Positions 23,493 through 33,884 of a DNA stretch of 64,000 nt are shown one piece after another (positions within the stretch are counted from its first letter, which is position 1; every line of letters starts with the position of its first letter). The notes under the pieces are model-generated. The model saw only the letters and a program-made list of their open reading frames with translations. It was not told where the DNA came from and made no database searches. Made by a program: the position numbers and the translations under genes. The DNA is taken from positions 1,679,001 to 1,743,000 of the forward strand of contig OY821744.1 of NCBI GenBank assembly GCA_963682055.1. The letters run 5' to 3'. The DNA is from Primula veris. Lineage: Eukaryota; Streptophyta; Magnoliopsida; Ericales; Primulaceae.

Positions 23493-25214
23493 CTAAAAGA
23501 TAGACTTGAGAATGTAGGAGCCATTTCGCCAGAACAAGTTATGGTTTCCATAAATAACATGCTGACGCGATAAGAATATGTGTTCAAGTGAAGGCCTTGA
23601 GTTCACCATCCATACCAACAAATCCAAGCTCACACACGGGCACGCATTCATAATAATCTTCTTAATTTTCTTACAATTTTTCACAACCTCCTTTACCCCA
23701 TGGCTTGTTACTCTTTGGCAGTTATTAATGTCCAGCACCTCAAGATCAGGACACCTCATTCCAATCAATATCATGCACTCATCGTCGATGTTCGTTTTCG
23801 AAGCAAAAATAGTCTGCAACCTCAGTTTACCATCACCATCATTCATCCGAAAACAATTCGAAACGTTTAAATTTGAGACATCCAAGAGTCTCATCTCAGG
23901 GCAGATCCTAACAATTTCTGATATTCCATCATCTGTAAGAAGTGGACAATCCTGCGCAAATAGGGTCTCAATATTTGGACAAGCACTGACAAATGTCTTG
24001 AGAACTCTATCATTCATCGATTTACATGAGCGTATACTAAGAAATTTTACTCGGTAGTTTGTATGTAAACACGATAGGAGATGATCGCAAGTCCCAACGC
24101 TTGTAGAATCCATGTGAATTTCTTCGAGAAGAGGACATGTTTTAGCAAGCATAAAGAAAGTGGCACTGCTCAACTCAATATTACGGTCAAGATTTATGTA
24201 AGTAAGAGAACTAAGCTGCTGAGAGATCTCAATCATGGATTCGTCAGTGATCCATTTAATGCCAGGTCTAAAATGCTCTAGATTCGGGTTTGCCATCATG
24301 AGCATTTTTAGACCAAGGATAGTGAAATTATTTTCGCTAGATCTTGGAAAAAAATATACCTTTTTAAGTAGGTGACATACCCTTGCAATGGAACAAAGAA
24401 CGGCATCAGAGATTTCCATGCCATATATTTTGATTTCTTCAAGCTTTCTTGCATAAGAAATAGATTTTTTGGTGAATCCATGCTCACCATTCCCAAGAGA
24501 TATATGCCATAGATTCAACGAGAAGGAGATCAACATAGAACTATGCCGCATAAAAAGGCCAACCCCATTTTCAGTCAGACGGAGGCAATCGACAATCTTA
24601 ATATTCGTCAAGTTAAGACAATTGGACGAGAGCGAAATAAGAGAATTATCAGTAATTTCTCTACAACGCATAAGAGATATTTTCACCAACCTCTTTAGCT
24701 TTAATGACAATGCCTCTATACCATCATCCGTAGGGGATGTGCAATATTTGGAATTTGCACCAATTATTTTGAGTTTTTCTAAGCACGGAAAAATATCAGC
24801 TAAAGAAATCAAGTCATCATACGACGGGGCAGTTATAGTTAATTTCTGTAAAGTTTTCATTTCCATACCCAAGCCTTGAAGACCATTATAACCACGTTGT
24901 TCTGCAAATGAAATCCGAAGAGACTTAAGTTGTAGACCGGATCGTGACATGTGATTAATTAAACAAATGATTTCTCCGTAAGATGTTTTTCCTAGGTGTA
25001 CTCTCTTAAGTTGTGGAAACCGTTGGAGAAGTCTAATAAATTGATACGTTGTCAAGTAACTAGTTCTGCAACGATACTTTATTCCATTTGTGATTGAGAG
25101 GAATGTCCTACAAACTAAAGATAATGAGGCAATATCACAGCGATTTTTTCTTAGTTTTTTGAAGACAAATTCCCAGCAATCATAATCCAGCAAATCTCCA
25201 CAGCTTTGATCCAT
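23493..25214 (-). CDS. F-box/LRR-repeat protein, long type, copy 2
   Basis: An intronless frame of 573 codons, the same length as copy 1 and alignable throughout. The F-box is at about 7-50 (LLDYDCWEFVFKKL, ASLSLVCRTFLSITNG) and is followed by Cys-containing LRRs (ALSLKLKRLVKISLMRCRE, ICPEMRLLDVSNLN). It would act as an SCF substrate receptor; the substrate is unknown. The coding sequence is intact, but a full-length Copia element starts 174 bp upstream of the ATG, inside the probable 5'-UTR intron or promoter, so expression may be changed or lost. It ends with IF at the C-terminus, where copy 1 ends with V. Confidence 0.87.
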   Translation of the reverse strand: MDQSCGDLLDYDCWEFVFKKLRKNRCDIASLSLVCRTFLSITNGIKYRCRTSYLTTYQFIRLLQRFPQLKRVHLGKTSYGEIICLINHMSRSGLQLKSLRISFAEQRGYNGLQGLGMEMKTLQKLTITAPSYDDLISLADIFPCLEKLKIIGANSKYCTSPTDDGIEALSLKLKRLVKISLMRCREITDNSLISLSSNCLNLTNIKIVDCLRLTENGVGLFMRHSSMLISFSLNLWHISLGNGEHGFTKKSISYARKLEEIKIYGMEISDAVLCSIARVCHLLKKVYFFPRSSENNFTILGLKMLMMANPNLEHFRPGIKWITDESMIEISQQLSSLTYINLDRNIELSSATFFMLAKTCPLLEEIHMDSTSVGTCDHLLSCLHTNYRVKFLSIRSCKSMNDRVLKTFVSACPNIETLFAQDCPLLTDDGISEIVRICPEMRLLDVSNLNVSNCFRMNDGDGKLRLQTIFASKTNIDDECMILIGMRCPDLEVLDINNCQRVTSHGVKEVVKNCKKIKKIIMNACPCVSLDLLVWMVNSRPSLEHIFLSRQHVIYGNHNLFWRNGSYILKSIF

Positions 25215-25770
25215 AGTTGATCTCGTAAGGAACCCAGTACCTTGATAGGGACAAATTCAAGCAAAGGCTGATGATAAAAATAAATAAATAAAAGTGCTTT
25301 AAGAAAGTACGTAACTTTTATGTAAATTATATCGACACTAATCTTGATTCGAGTTTTTTAGCGGTTGAATACTTTTCTAGTTTGTCCTTGTTGGAAAAAC
25401 ATGTGAAAACATGGGTGTTTCCGAATGGTCACTGGACCAACTTCGAGTCATTATTTCGTGTAACAGCGCTGAGTTGTTTATACCGTAATCAACGTGGTTG
25501 AGTAGCCCGTGTGACGAGCTTCGTAACGGTATATCACATGACCTATTCGGAGAATGGGTGTGAATACAAATTGGCTTCAAAGTTGGTACCTCGGAAGCTC
25601 AAATCTGGAAAAACGAAATGGTTAATGAGAAAAACCATTTAGTATAATCCCATATTGGAAGATTAAGAGTTAATCTTACAATATATATACCATACCAACC
25701 CATGTAGTTATTAAACTAACATGTCCACATACACCTAAGAGTATTAGTGTGTACCACACACGCGCGCTCG

Positions 25771-25963
25771 CTCGTGTCTCGTGTCTCGTGTCTCGGGTCT
25801 CGGGTCTCGGGTCTCGGGTCTCGGGCTCGGGCACGGGCACGGGCACGGGCACGGGCGTGGGCGTGGGCGTGGGCTTGGGCTTGGGATTTGGGATTTGGGA
25901 TTTGGGATTTGGGATTTGGGATTTGGGGAATGTCTCGGGTCTTGGGTCTTGGGTCTTGGGTCC
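25771..25963 (+). repeat. G-rich composite microsatellite in the 5' LTR
   Basis: In order: GGGTCTC x4, GGGCAC x4, GGGCGT x3, GGGCTT x2, GGGATTT x6, then after a short break GGGTCTT x3. Regularly spaced G-triplets could form G-quadruplexes on this strand. It lies about 180 bp upstream of the TATA box, in U3. Confidence 0.92.
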
Positions 25964-26558
25964 AAACCCGAATAGGGAGTTTTGTATAAAATACAAAAGG
26001 AGTCCCTAGAGTTTCCAGCAAGAGAAACGTCAGCAATGAATGAGAGTAAATGCTGCGGTTTCAGAATTGATTGAGCGGATTCTGGGGGTGTAACTCCCAG
26101 AATTAAAGACCAACATTTATGGTTGCGGTTTCAGTAGAGCCTATAAAAGGCAGCCATCCCCCTCTCATTTCAGTACACCTTCATACACACAACTCACAGC
26201 ATAAGCATACACTTAGTGAGAGAAAACCGCACCACCAACAGCTCGACCTGTGGTTCGGTGCCGGTTTCCATACGAGCCACTCTGAGATAGAAGTTGTACC
26301 TTGGGAACAAAGTCCCGAAACCAGAAACCTTTAAAGGTGGTTCGGGAAATATTGTTTAAGGGAAACTGCTCAGCAGTTGCCTCTTCTTTTAATTTCTGTT
26401 ATTTACTTTTCAGTCCTTTATTATTCTGTCTATTTAATTTCAGTACTGTTTCCTTTTTGTATTTACTTTCCAGTACCTTTAGTTTCTGTAATTTACATTT
26501 CAGTCTTTCCTATTCTGTAATTTACTTTCCTGTAATTTAATTTCCAGTATTTACATAA

Positions 26559-26873
26559 CAGTCCGGGCAGTTTATTTAATAACAGTCCGGGCAGTTTTTT
26601 ATTCGTTAAAACCAGTCCAGTTTGTTTTATTTACAAAACCAGTCCGGCAGTTTTTTATTTGTTAAAACCAGTCCGGCAGTTTGTTTAAAACCAGTCCGGC
26701 AGTTTTTAATTTGTTAAAACAGTCCGGCAATTTGTTAAAACAGTCCGGCAGTTTGTTTAAAACAGTCCGGCAGTTTCTTTTTCTTGTTAAAACAGTCCGG
26801 CAGTTTGTTTTTTTTACAAAACAGTCCGGCAGTTTTTATTTGTTGAAACCAGTCCAGCAGTTTAATTTAATTC
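26559..26873 (+). repeat. Twelve CAGTCCGGCAGTTT-type repeats in the 5' LTR
   Basis: CAGTCCGGCAG, with variants CAGTCCGGGCAG and CAGTCCAG, alternates with T-rich spacers of 10-20 bases. The array is downstream of the TATA box, so it is part of the transcript leader and is repeated in the 3' LTR. Confidence 0.9.
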
Positions 26874-26999
26874 TGTACGAGTCAGGAATTGTAATTCATA
26901 TTCCAATTGTGAGAAATAAAGTGTTATTTCCATTGCGTTCCTGTCTTTTATATTATTGTCCTTTTCTTTATCGTATTCGAAATAGTACCAAAACCAACA

Positions 27000-27352
27000 A
27001 TCTTAAACAATAACATTTTTTGGTTTTTCTATTTTCGAAATAAGAAAGGACTTTTCTTTTTTTTATTTTATTGTTGTTGACGTCTCGGTTTTTATTCTCG
27101 CAAAATCATTGCTAGTTTACTAGAAATTGAAATTTGCACATAGAATAAATCCGAATTGGTTTTAATTTTTTTTTATTCTAGAATACTATAAAGAATTCTT
27201 AGTGAAATCAAAAGTGATTTGATTTTCACGCTAGAATCTCTTTCTCTGGTTTTTATTCTTTTGAAGCAATCTAATTAAGTTATAATTAGTATTTGCGATA
27301 AAGAATTTAGTTTTCTTGCGAGAAACTAAACGGTTTTATATTGTCATTTCAG
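27000..27352 (+). other. Leader between 5' LTR and polyprotein start
   Basis: An AT-rich 353-bp leader. The expected TGGTATCAGAGC primer site is not visible. The sequence just before the ATG is TTGTCATTTCAG, which resembles a splice acceptor, so a leader intron is possible but unproven. Confidence 0.6.
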
Positions 27353-30300
27353 ATGACTAATGAGGATCAAATACCCACCGTTTCTTCGGAAAACGTGCAG
27401 GGCGCACTTGTGATTGGCAGTAGCCATAACAATGCGAGCGCTGCGAGTGGGGGGGCTCAGGCTCAGGCTGAGGCCGAAGCTGCTGCGGCAAAGGCTGCGG
27501 CCGACGCTGCTGCGGCAGAGGCTGATGCTATGGCTGCGGCTGCGGCCGCAGCACAGGCTGCTGCTAAGGCTGCGGCCAAGGCAGCGCTTGTGGCTGCGGC
27601 CAGGGCAAAGGGCAAGGCTCCGGCAACACCGGCGATGCCAATGTTGCCAACCTCTCAACTGGAGAGACCGGAAAAGTTTAGGGGCAACAACTTCAAACGT
27701 TGGCAGCAAAAGATGCTGTTTTATTTAACTGCCCTTAATCTGACCCGGTTTCTTAAGGAGTCTGCACCCGTCCTAAGCGAGGACGATGAGGACGTGCAGA
27801 CGGTTTCGGCGGTGGAAGCGTGGAAACACGGCGACTACCTATGCCGGAACTACATCCTGTGTGCTCTGGATGACACTCTCTTCAGTGTATTCGAGCCCAA
27901 GGCTTCTGCAAAGGAGCTTTGGGAGTCTCTCGAACGAAAGTACAAAGTGAATAACGCTGGCGCAAAGAAATTTGTCGTCACGGACTTTCACGAGTACATG
28001 ATGACTGATGGGAAGAGTGTTATCGAGCAGGTTGAGGAACTCCAACTCATATACCATAGGCTTGAGGTTGAAGGGCTAGTTATCAACGAACCTTTCCAAG
28101 TGGCATTAATGATTGAGAAACTGCCACCTTCTTGGAAAGAGTTTCAAAACTACCTGAAACACAAGCGAAAGGCTATGACCTTGGAGGGACTCATTGAGAG
28201 GCTCAATGTTGAGCAAAGCAACCGCCGATCCGGAAGGAAAGGCGGTGGCGGAGCAGGCAACGCGGTTGCCAAGGCCCATGTGGTTGAGGACGCTGTGTCT
28301 AAGCGGAAACGCTTTGACAGCGGAGTCGGTGCCTCTCTCAAGAAGAAATTCATGGGAGACTGCTTTGTGTGCAACAAACCGGGCCATCGTGCCGCGGATT
28401 GTAAGATGCGCACCGACAAGCCCAAACCCCCCCCAAAGAGGAAGTTCCAAGGGAAAGGGAGGAAGAGGGCACCTGCTCAAGCTAATGTGGCTGAGGGAGG
28501 AGATGATGCTGGACAGGACTATATGCACCTGAGTGCTGTGGTCTCGGAAGTGAACCTGGTGGGGAGCAACCCAAAGGAATGGTGGCTGGACACAGGCGCC
28601 ACTAGTCACATCTGTGCCAGCAAATGGATGTTCAAGACCTATACGGCCGTGGACAATGAGAGCTGCTTCATGGGGAACTCGGCTACTTCCAGGGTGGAAG
28701 GAAAAGGAACCGTGCTGCTGAAGATGACATCGGGAAAGGAGCTCACACTGAATGGCGTGCTCCATGTGCCAGAAATTCGCAAGAATCTGGTTTCCGGGTC
28801 CGTGATGGTGAACAAAGGATTTAAACTTGTATTTGAATCTGCAAAAATTGTAATCACTTTAAACGGAATGTATGTAGGCCGTGGCTATATGACCAACGGC
28901 ATGTTTAAATTAAATGTTGGTACTCCGGCTCCTAAAGCCGAGTTAGCTATTGAGGGTACTAAGGCTGAGGCCAGTACCAAGAATAATGTAATCGTGAATG
29001 TTGCCCAAGTGGCCAATAAAACTTCGTTTGCTTATTCTTGCGATTCATTTAATTTATGGCATGGTAGATTAGGTCATGTGAATGCTAATTCTATGAAGAA
29101 ATTAATATCACTGAATCTACTACCTAATTTTGTATTTGATAAACAACATAAATGTGAGGTTTGTGTTGAAGCAAAATTAACCAAGTCTTCGTATCAACAT
29201 ATTGAACGAAGTACTGAACCTCTCGGTCTAATACACACGGATGTATGCGACTTAAAGTTTATACAAACGCGAGGAGGGAAAAAGTATTTCATCACGTTTA
29301 TAGATGATTGTACTAGATACTGCTATGTCTACTTAATGAGAAGTAAAGACGAAGCGGTAGAGAAATTCGCTCTTTATAAGACCGAAGTAGAGAATCAACT
29401 CAATAAAAAGATTAAAATATTGAGGAGTGATAGAGGCGGTGAATACGAAGCACCGTTTGCGCAGATATGCGCAGAAAATGGCATTATACATCAAACGACA
29501 GCCCCATACTCTCCGGAGCAGAATGGGGTTGCCGAGCGTAAGAATAGGACGCTCAAGGAAATGATGAATGCTATGTTAATAAGTTCTGGGTTACCCCAGA
29601 ACATGTGGGGGGAAGCGCTGCTTTCCGCCAACTATGTATTGAACAAGCTACCACATAAGAAACGTGATAAACCACCTTATGAACTATGGAAAGGCCATAG
29701 GCCGAGCTATAAATTCTTAAGGGTTTGGGGTTGTCTCGCGAAGGTCCTTGTCTCGCTTCCTAAAAGAACGAGAATAGGGCCAAAGACGGTAGACTGTGTG
29801 TTCATAGGATATGCACAAAACAGTAGTGCTTATCGTTTTCTCGTGCACAAGTCGGATAATCCCGATGTGCATGCAGATACTATCATCGAAGCTCGAGAAG
29901 CTTCTTTCTTCGAGGAGATCTTTCCCCGCAAGTCTTCCGTAACTGTAGAGACTGAGGAGTCAAACAGTGAGGAAAATGTGGGGGCAAGTGAACCGTTGGA
30001 GGAAGAAGAAGAAGAGCCTCGACGTAGTAAAAGGGCTAGAAAGGAAACGACTTTCGGTCCAGATTTTGTAACCTTCATGATAGAAGGCGAACCGGCGACA
30101 TTCAAACAAGCAATGTCATCCCCGGAAGCCCAATATTGGGAGGAAGCGATCAACAATGAGGTTGAATCGATATTACAAAATCACACTTGGGAACTAGTGG
30201 ATCTACCACCCGGGTGTAAGCCACTAGGACACAAGTGGATCTTCAAGAGGAAGCGAAAGCTCGATGGAACAATCGAGAAATACAAGGCTAGGCTTGTAGT

Positions 30301-31732
30301 GAAAGGTTTTAGACAAACCGAAGGTGTCGACTATTTCGACACCTATGCTCCTGTCTCCAGGAAGACGTCAATCCGGATAGTCATTGCTCTCGCAGCACTG
30401 TTCGATCTGGAAATACATCAAATGGATGTTAAAACGGCGTTCTTGAATGGTGAGTTGGAAGAGGAAATTTACATGGAACAACCGGAAGGGTTTGTGGTTC
30501 CAGGTAAAGCTCACAAGGTGTGTAAACTTGTGAAGTCCTTGTATGGACTTAAACAAGCACCTAAACAATGGCACGAAAAATTTGATAGAGTGATGCTATC
30601 AAACGGTTTTCGGATAAACGAATGTGACAAATGCGTCTACGTAAAAGGAAATGAAAAGGACTACGTGGTAGTCTGCCTCTACGTAGATGACATGATTATA
30701 ATAGGGAGTATTGATAACATCAACTCCACTAAGAAAATGTTGTCACAAAAATTCGAGATGAAAGACTTGGGTGTCGCTGATGTTATACTTGGTATGAAAA
30801 TTACCAAGACATCAGACGGATATGCGCTATCTCAAACTCACTATGTCAGACAGATGCTTGACAAATTTGATAAAGATAGTAGAGCTACATCCAGAACTCC
30901 GATAGAGATCTCAACCACCCTGAAAAAGAACTTTGGGGAGAGTGTGAGACAATTGGAATATTCTCGAATAATAGGCAGTCTGATGTACGTCATGAACTGT
31001 ACTAGACCAGACATAGCCAACTCAGTGAGTAGACTGAGTAGGTACACCAGTAATCCCAATGAGGAACACTGGAAGGCCATCATGAGACTTCTCAGATACA
31101 TGAGATACACAGCAGACCGAGGGTTGCATTATACCAGATATCCAGCTGTACTGGAAGGGTATTCTGATGCAAACTGGATCTCGGATTCCAACAGTACACG
31201 ATCCACTAGCGGATATGTGTTCGTGATGGGAGGAGCAGCTGTCTCATGGAGATCATCCAAGCAGACGTGCATAGCTAGATCAACTATGGAATCTGAGTTC
31301 ATAGCGTTGGATCTAGCAACAGAAGAGGCTGATTGGCTGAGAAGCTTTCTGGAAGGAATTCCAATGTGGCCGAAACCTGTCCCAGCAATAAGCATGCACT
31401 GCGATAGTCAGTCGGCTATTGGACGGGCGCAGGATCATATGTATAATGGAAAGTCCCGACATATTCGTCGGAGACATAAATCCGTAAGAGAATTGTTAGC
31501 TAACGGTGTGGTGTCCTTAGATTTTGTGAGATCTAAAGACAATATAGCGGATCCATTTACAAAAGGCTTGACTCAGGTAGGAGTTGAAGTTTCATCGAGG
31601 GGAATGGGGTTGAAGCCCATTAAACTGGAAACCTCCTCAGAGGCAACCCAACCCGAACTGGATTCTCCAGCGTCGGGTTCAACGGGAAAACCGAACTGTG
31701 GGGGTGACCGAACAAAGCACTCGGGAACTTAA
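27353..31732 (+). CDS. Copia gag-pol polyprotein, uninterrupted
   Basis: 1459 codons from the ATG at 27353. Residues about 25-95 are Ala-rich. A UBN2-type gag region follows, then a CCHC knuckle at 337-350. The aspartic protease motif DTGATSH starts at Asp413. The integrase has its HHCC zinc region (GRLGHVN, CEVC) and catalytic Asp630, Asp693 and Glu728. Reverse transcriptase carries YVDD with Asp1112 and Asp1113. RNase H follows ([23 protein letters not shown]) and ends near ADPFTKGL. The order protease-integrase-RT-RNase H defines Copia. All key residues are present and no stop interrupts the frame, so the element may be able to transpose. The lineage within Copia was not assigned. Confidence 0.95.
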   Translation: MTNEDQIPTVSSENVQGALVIGSSHNNASAASGGAQAQAEAEAAAAKAAADAAAAEADAMAAAAAAAQAAAKAAAKAALVAAARAKGKAPATPAMPMLPTSQLERPEKFRGNNFKRWQQKMLFYLTALNLTRFLKESAPVLSEDDEDVQTVSAVEAWKHGDYLCRNYILCALDDTLFSVFEPKASAKELWESLERKYKVNNAGAKKFVVTDFHEYMMTDGKSVIEQVEELQLIYHRLEVEGLVINEPFQVALMIEKLPPSWKEFQNYLKHKRKAMTLEGLIERLNVEQSNRRSGRKGGGGAGNAVAKAHVVEDAVSKRKRFDSGVGASLKKKFMGDCFVCNKPGHRAADCKMRTDKPKPPPKRKFQGKGRKRAPAQANVAEGGDDAGQDYMHLSAVVSEVNLVGSNPKEWWLDTGATSHICASKWMFKTYTAVDNESCFMGNSATSRVEGKGTVLLKMTSGKELTLNGVLHVPEIRKNLVSGSVMVNKGFKLVFESAKIVITLNGMYVGRGYMTNGMFKLNVGTPAPKAELAIEGTKAEASTKNNVIVNVAQVANKTSFAYSCDSFNLWHGRLGHVNANSMKKLISLNLLPNFVFDKQHKCEVCVEAKLTKSSYQHIERSTEPLGLIHTDVCDLKFIQTRGGKKYFITFIDDCTRYCYVYLMRSKDEAVEKFALYKTEVENQLNKKIKILRSDRGGEYEAPFAQICAENGIIHQTTAPYSPEQNGVAERKNRTLKEMMNAMLISSGLPQNMWGEALLSANYVLNKLPHKKRDKPPYELWKGHRPSYKFLRVWGCLAKVLVSLPKRTRIGPKTVDCVFIGYAQNSSAYRFLVHKSDNPDVHADTIIEAREASFFEEIFPRKSSVTVETEESNSEENVGASEPLEEEEEEPRRSKRARKETTFGPDFVTFMIEGEPATFKQAMSSPEAQYWEEAINNEVESILQNHTWELVDLPPGCKPLGHKWIFKRKRKLDGTIEKYKARLVVKGFRQTEGVDYFDTYAPVSRKTSIRIVIALAALFDLEIHQMDVKTAFLNGELEEEIYMEQPEGFVVPGKAHKVCKLVKSLYGLKQAPKQWHEKFDRVMLSNGFRINECDKCVYVKGNEKDYVVVCLYVDDMIIIGSIDNINSTKKMLSQKFEMKDLGVADVILGMKITKTSDGYALSQTHYVRQMLDKFDKDSRATSRTPIEISTTLKKNFGESVRQLEYSRIIGSLMYVMNCTRPDIANSVSRLSRYTSNPNEEHWKAIMRLLRYMRYTADRGLHYTRYPAVLEGYSDANWISDSNSTRSTSGYVFVMGGAAVSWRSSKQTCIARSTMESEFIALDLATEEADWLRSFLEGIPMWPKPVPAISMHCDSQSAIGRAQDHMYNGKSRHIRRRHKSVRELLANGVVSLDFVRSKDNIADPFTKGLTQVGVEVSSRGMGLKPIKLETSSEATQPELDSPASGSTGKPNCGGDRTKHSGT

Positions 31733-32200
31733 GTTCCCAGCCCATTTCTAGGATGAAAGAGTGATAGACCTAGACCATCTTAAGGGTGAGCATGAGGCTC
31801 TTAATGAAAACAAGTATCTCGAAGATCGAGAGGGGTGAGTCAGGACACCCTTGACTTGAAATCACCTATGACGAGTGTGTATGGCCGATACTATGTGATG
31901 AGCCATGGGCTAAATCACTAGAGCACTCGGTTGAACTTTGCCAAGGCAGTCCACGGCCAAATATGGACAACAACCAAAGGGCTTAGTAAGTGGTGTAGAG
32001 GGGACACTGTGTGCGCATTACCCTGGTATGCACAAACGCTAAAGGGTTCAAGGCTTAAAGGCTACCCAATAGTAGCATATCAGATTTTACGTCACTACGG
32101 CAGGTTCAAGGCGCGCGCTACCTGTCCTTATGCAGTGAACTCTTGCGGTTTTCTCTCGTATGCATTTAGGAGCATTTTATTTTCAGCCAATTGCATTCAT

Positions 32201-32209
32201 GTGGGGGAT
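32201..32209 (+). promoter_or_regulatory. Polypurine tract
   Basis: GTGGGGGAT directly precedes the 3' LTR start TGTTGG; it is the expected primer for plus-strand DNA synthesis. Confidence 0.75.
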
Positions 32210-32591
32210 TGTTGGAAAAACATGTGAAAACATGGGTGTTTCCGAATGGTCACTGGACCAACTTCGAGTCATTATTTCGTGTAACAGCGCTGAGTTGTTT
32301 ATACCGTAATCAACGTGGTTGAGTAGCCCGTGTGACGAGCTTCGTAACGGTATATCACATGACCTATTCGGAGAATGGGTGTGAATACAAATTGGCTTCA
32401 AAGTTGGTACCTCGGAAGCTCAAATCTGGAAAAACGAAATGGTTAATGAGAAAAACCATTTAGTATAATCCCATATTGGAAGATTAAGAGTTAATCTTAC
32501 AATATATATACCATACCAACCCATGTAGTTATTAAACTAACATGTCCACATACACCTAAGAGTATTAGTGTGTACCACACACGCGCGCTCG

Positions 32592-32843
32592 CTCGTGTCT
32601 CGTGTCTCGTGTCTCGGGTCTCGGGTCTCGGGTCTCGGGCTCGGGCACGGGCACGGGCACGGGCGTGGGCGTGGGCGTGGGCGTGGGCTTGGGCTTGGGC
32701 TTGGGCTTGGGCTTGGGCTTGGGATTTGGGATTTGGGATTTGGGATTTGGGATTTGGGATTTGGGGAATGTCTCGGGTCTCGGGTCTCGGGTCTCGGGTC
32801 TCGGGTCTCGGGTCTTGGGTCTTGGGTCTTGGGTCTTGGGTCC
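32592..32843 (+). repeat. G-rich composite microsatellite in the 3' LTR, expanded
   Basis: In order: GGGTCTC x3, GGGCAC x3, GGGCGT x4, GGGCTT x6, GGGATTT x6, then GGGTCTC x5 and GGGTCTT x4. It is 59 bp longer than the 5' LTR block; five blocks differ in copy number, one block (GGGTCTC after the break) is missing from the 5' copy, and only GGGATTT agrees. Confidence 0.92.
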
Positions 32844-33438
32844 AAACCCGAATAGGGAGTTTTGTATAAAATACAAAAGGAGTCCCTAGAGTTTCCAGCA
32901 AGAGAAACGTCAGCAATGAATGAGAGTAAATGCTGCGGTTTCAGAATTGATTGAGCGGATTCTGGGGGTGTAACTCCCAGAATTAAAGACCAACATTTAT
33001 GGTTGCGGTTTCAGTAGAGCCTATAAAAGGCAGCCATCCCCCTCTCATTTCAGTACACCTTCATACACACAACTCACAGCATAAGCATACACTTAGTGAG
33101 AGAAAACCGCACCACCAACAGCTCGACCTGTGGTTCGGTGCCGGTTTCCATACGAGCCACTCTGAGATAGAAGTTGTACCTTGGGAACAAAGTCCCGAAA
33201 CCAGAAACCTTTAAAGGTGGTTCGGGAAATATTGTTTAAGGGAAACTGCTCAGCAGTTGCCTCTTCTTTTAATTTCTGTTATTTACTTTTCAGTCCTTTA
33301 TTATTCTGTCTATTTAATTTCAGTACTGTTTCCTTTTTGTATTTACTTTCCAGTACCTTTAGTTTCTGTAATTTACATTTCAGTCTTTCCTATTCTGTAA
33401 TTTACTTTCCTGTAATTTAATTTCCAGTATTTACATAA

Positions 33439-33753
33439 CAGTCCGGGCAGTTTATTTAATAACAGTCCGGGCAGTTTTTTATTCGTTAAAACCAGTCCAG
33501 TTTGTTTTATTTACAAAACCAGTCCGGCAGTTTTTTATTTGTTAAAACCAGTCCGGCAGTTTGTTTAAAACCAGTCCGGCAGTTTTTAATTTGTTAAAAC
33601 AGTCCGGCAATTTGTTAAAACAGTCCGGCAGTTTGTTTAAAACAGTCCGGCAGTTTCTTTTTCTTGTTAAAACAGTCCGGCAGTTTGTTTTTTTTACAAA
33701 ACAGTCCGGCAGTTTTTATTTGTTGAAACCAGTCCAGCAGTTTAATTTAATTC
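33439..33753 (+). repeat. Twelve CAGTCCGGCAGTTT-type repeats in the 3' LTR
   Basis: Same sequence and copy number as 26559-26873, in contrast to the G-rich block. Confidence 0.9.
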
Positions 33754-33884
33754 TGTACGAGTCAGGAATTGTAATTCATATTCCAATTGTGAGAAATAAA
33801 GTGTTATTTCCATTGCGTTCCTGTCTTTTATATTATTGTCCTTTTCTTTATCGTATTCGAAATAGTACCAAAACCAACAGTCCT

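Larger units (their letters stand above)
25389..26999 (+). repeat. 5' LTR of the Copia element
   Basis: It contains the G-rich block 25771-25963, a TATA box CTATAAAAGG at 26141-26150 and twelve CAGTCCGG-type repeats at 26559-26873, which lie downstream of the TATA box and so in the transcribed part. Several short frames over these repeats are compositional. Confidence 0.95.
25389..33879 (+). mobile_element. Full-length autonomous Copia LTR retrotransposon
   Basis: The 8491-bp element starts TGTTGGAAAAACATG and ends ACCAACA, with the duplication GTCCT at 25384-25388 and 33880-33884. The LTRs are 1611 and 1670 bp; I see no substitution between them, and the 59-bp length difference lies wholly in a G-rich repeat block. 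The polyprotein frame 27353-31732 is uninterrupted. A purine tract GTGGGGGAT (32201-32209) precedes the 3' LTR. Unusually, TGGTATCAGAGC is not found after the 5' LTR. The element appears recent and may be competent. A solo LTR of the same family is at 57243-58633. Confidence 0.94.
32210..33879 (+). repeat. 3' LTR of the Copia element
   Basis: It matches 25389-26999 apart from repeat copy numbers. TATA box at 33021-33030; CAGTCCGG repeats at 33439-33753. It ends ACCAACA and is followed by GTCCT. Confidence 0.95.

Noticed and set aside
25676..26036. Long open frames on both strands with Pro/Arg/Ala/Gly repeats
   Set aside because: They lie over the G-rich repeat block of the LTR, are open in several frames at once, and recur in the 3' LTR; composition explains them.
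26681..27013. 110-codon frame with repeated QSG and LLKQ-type phrases
   Set aside because: It is a translation of the CAGTCCGG leader repeats in the LTR and occurs in both LTRs.
28106..28765. 219-codon minus-strand frame
   Set aside because: Antisense shadow of the Copia gag region.
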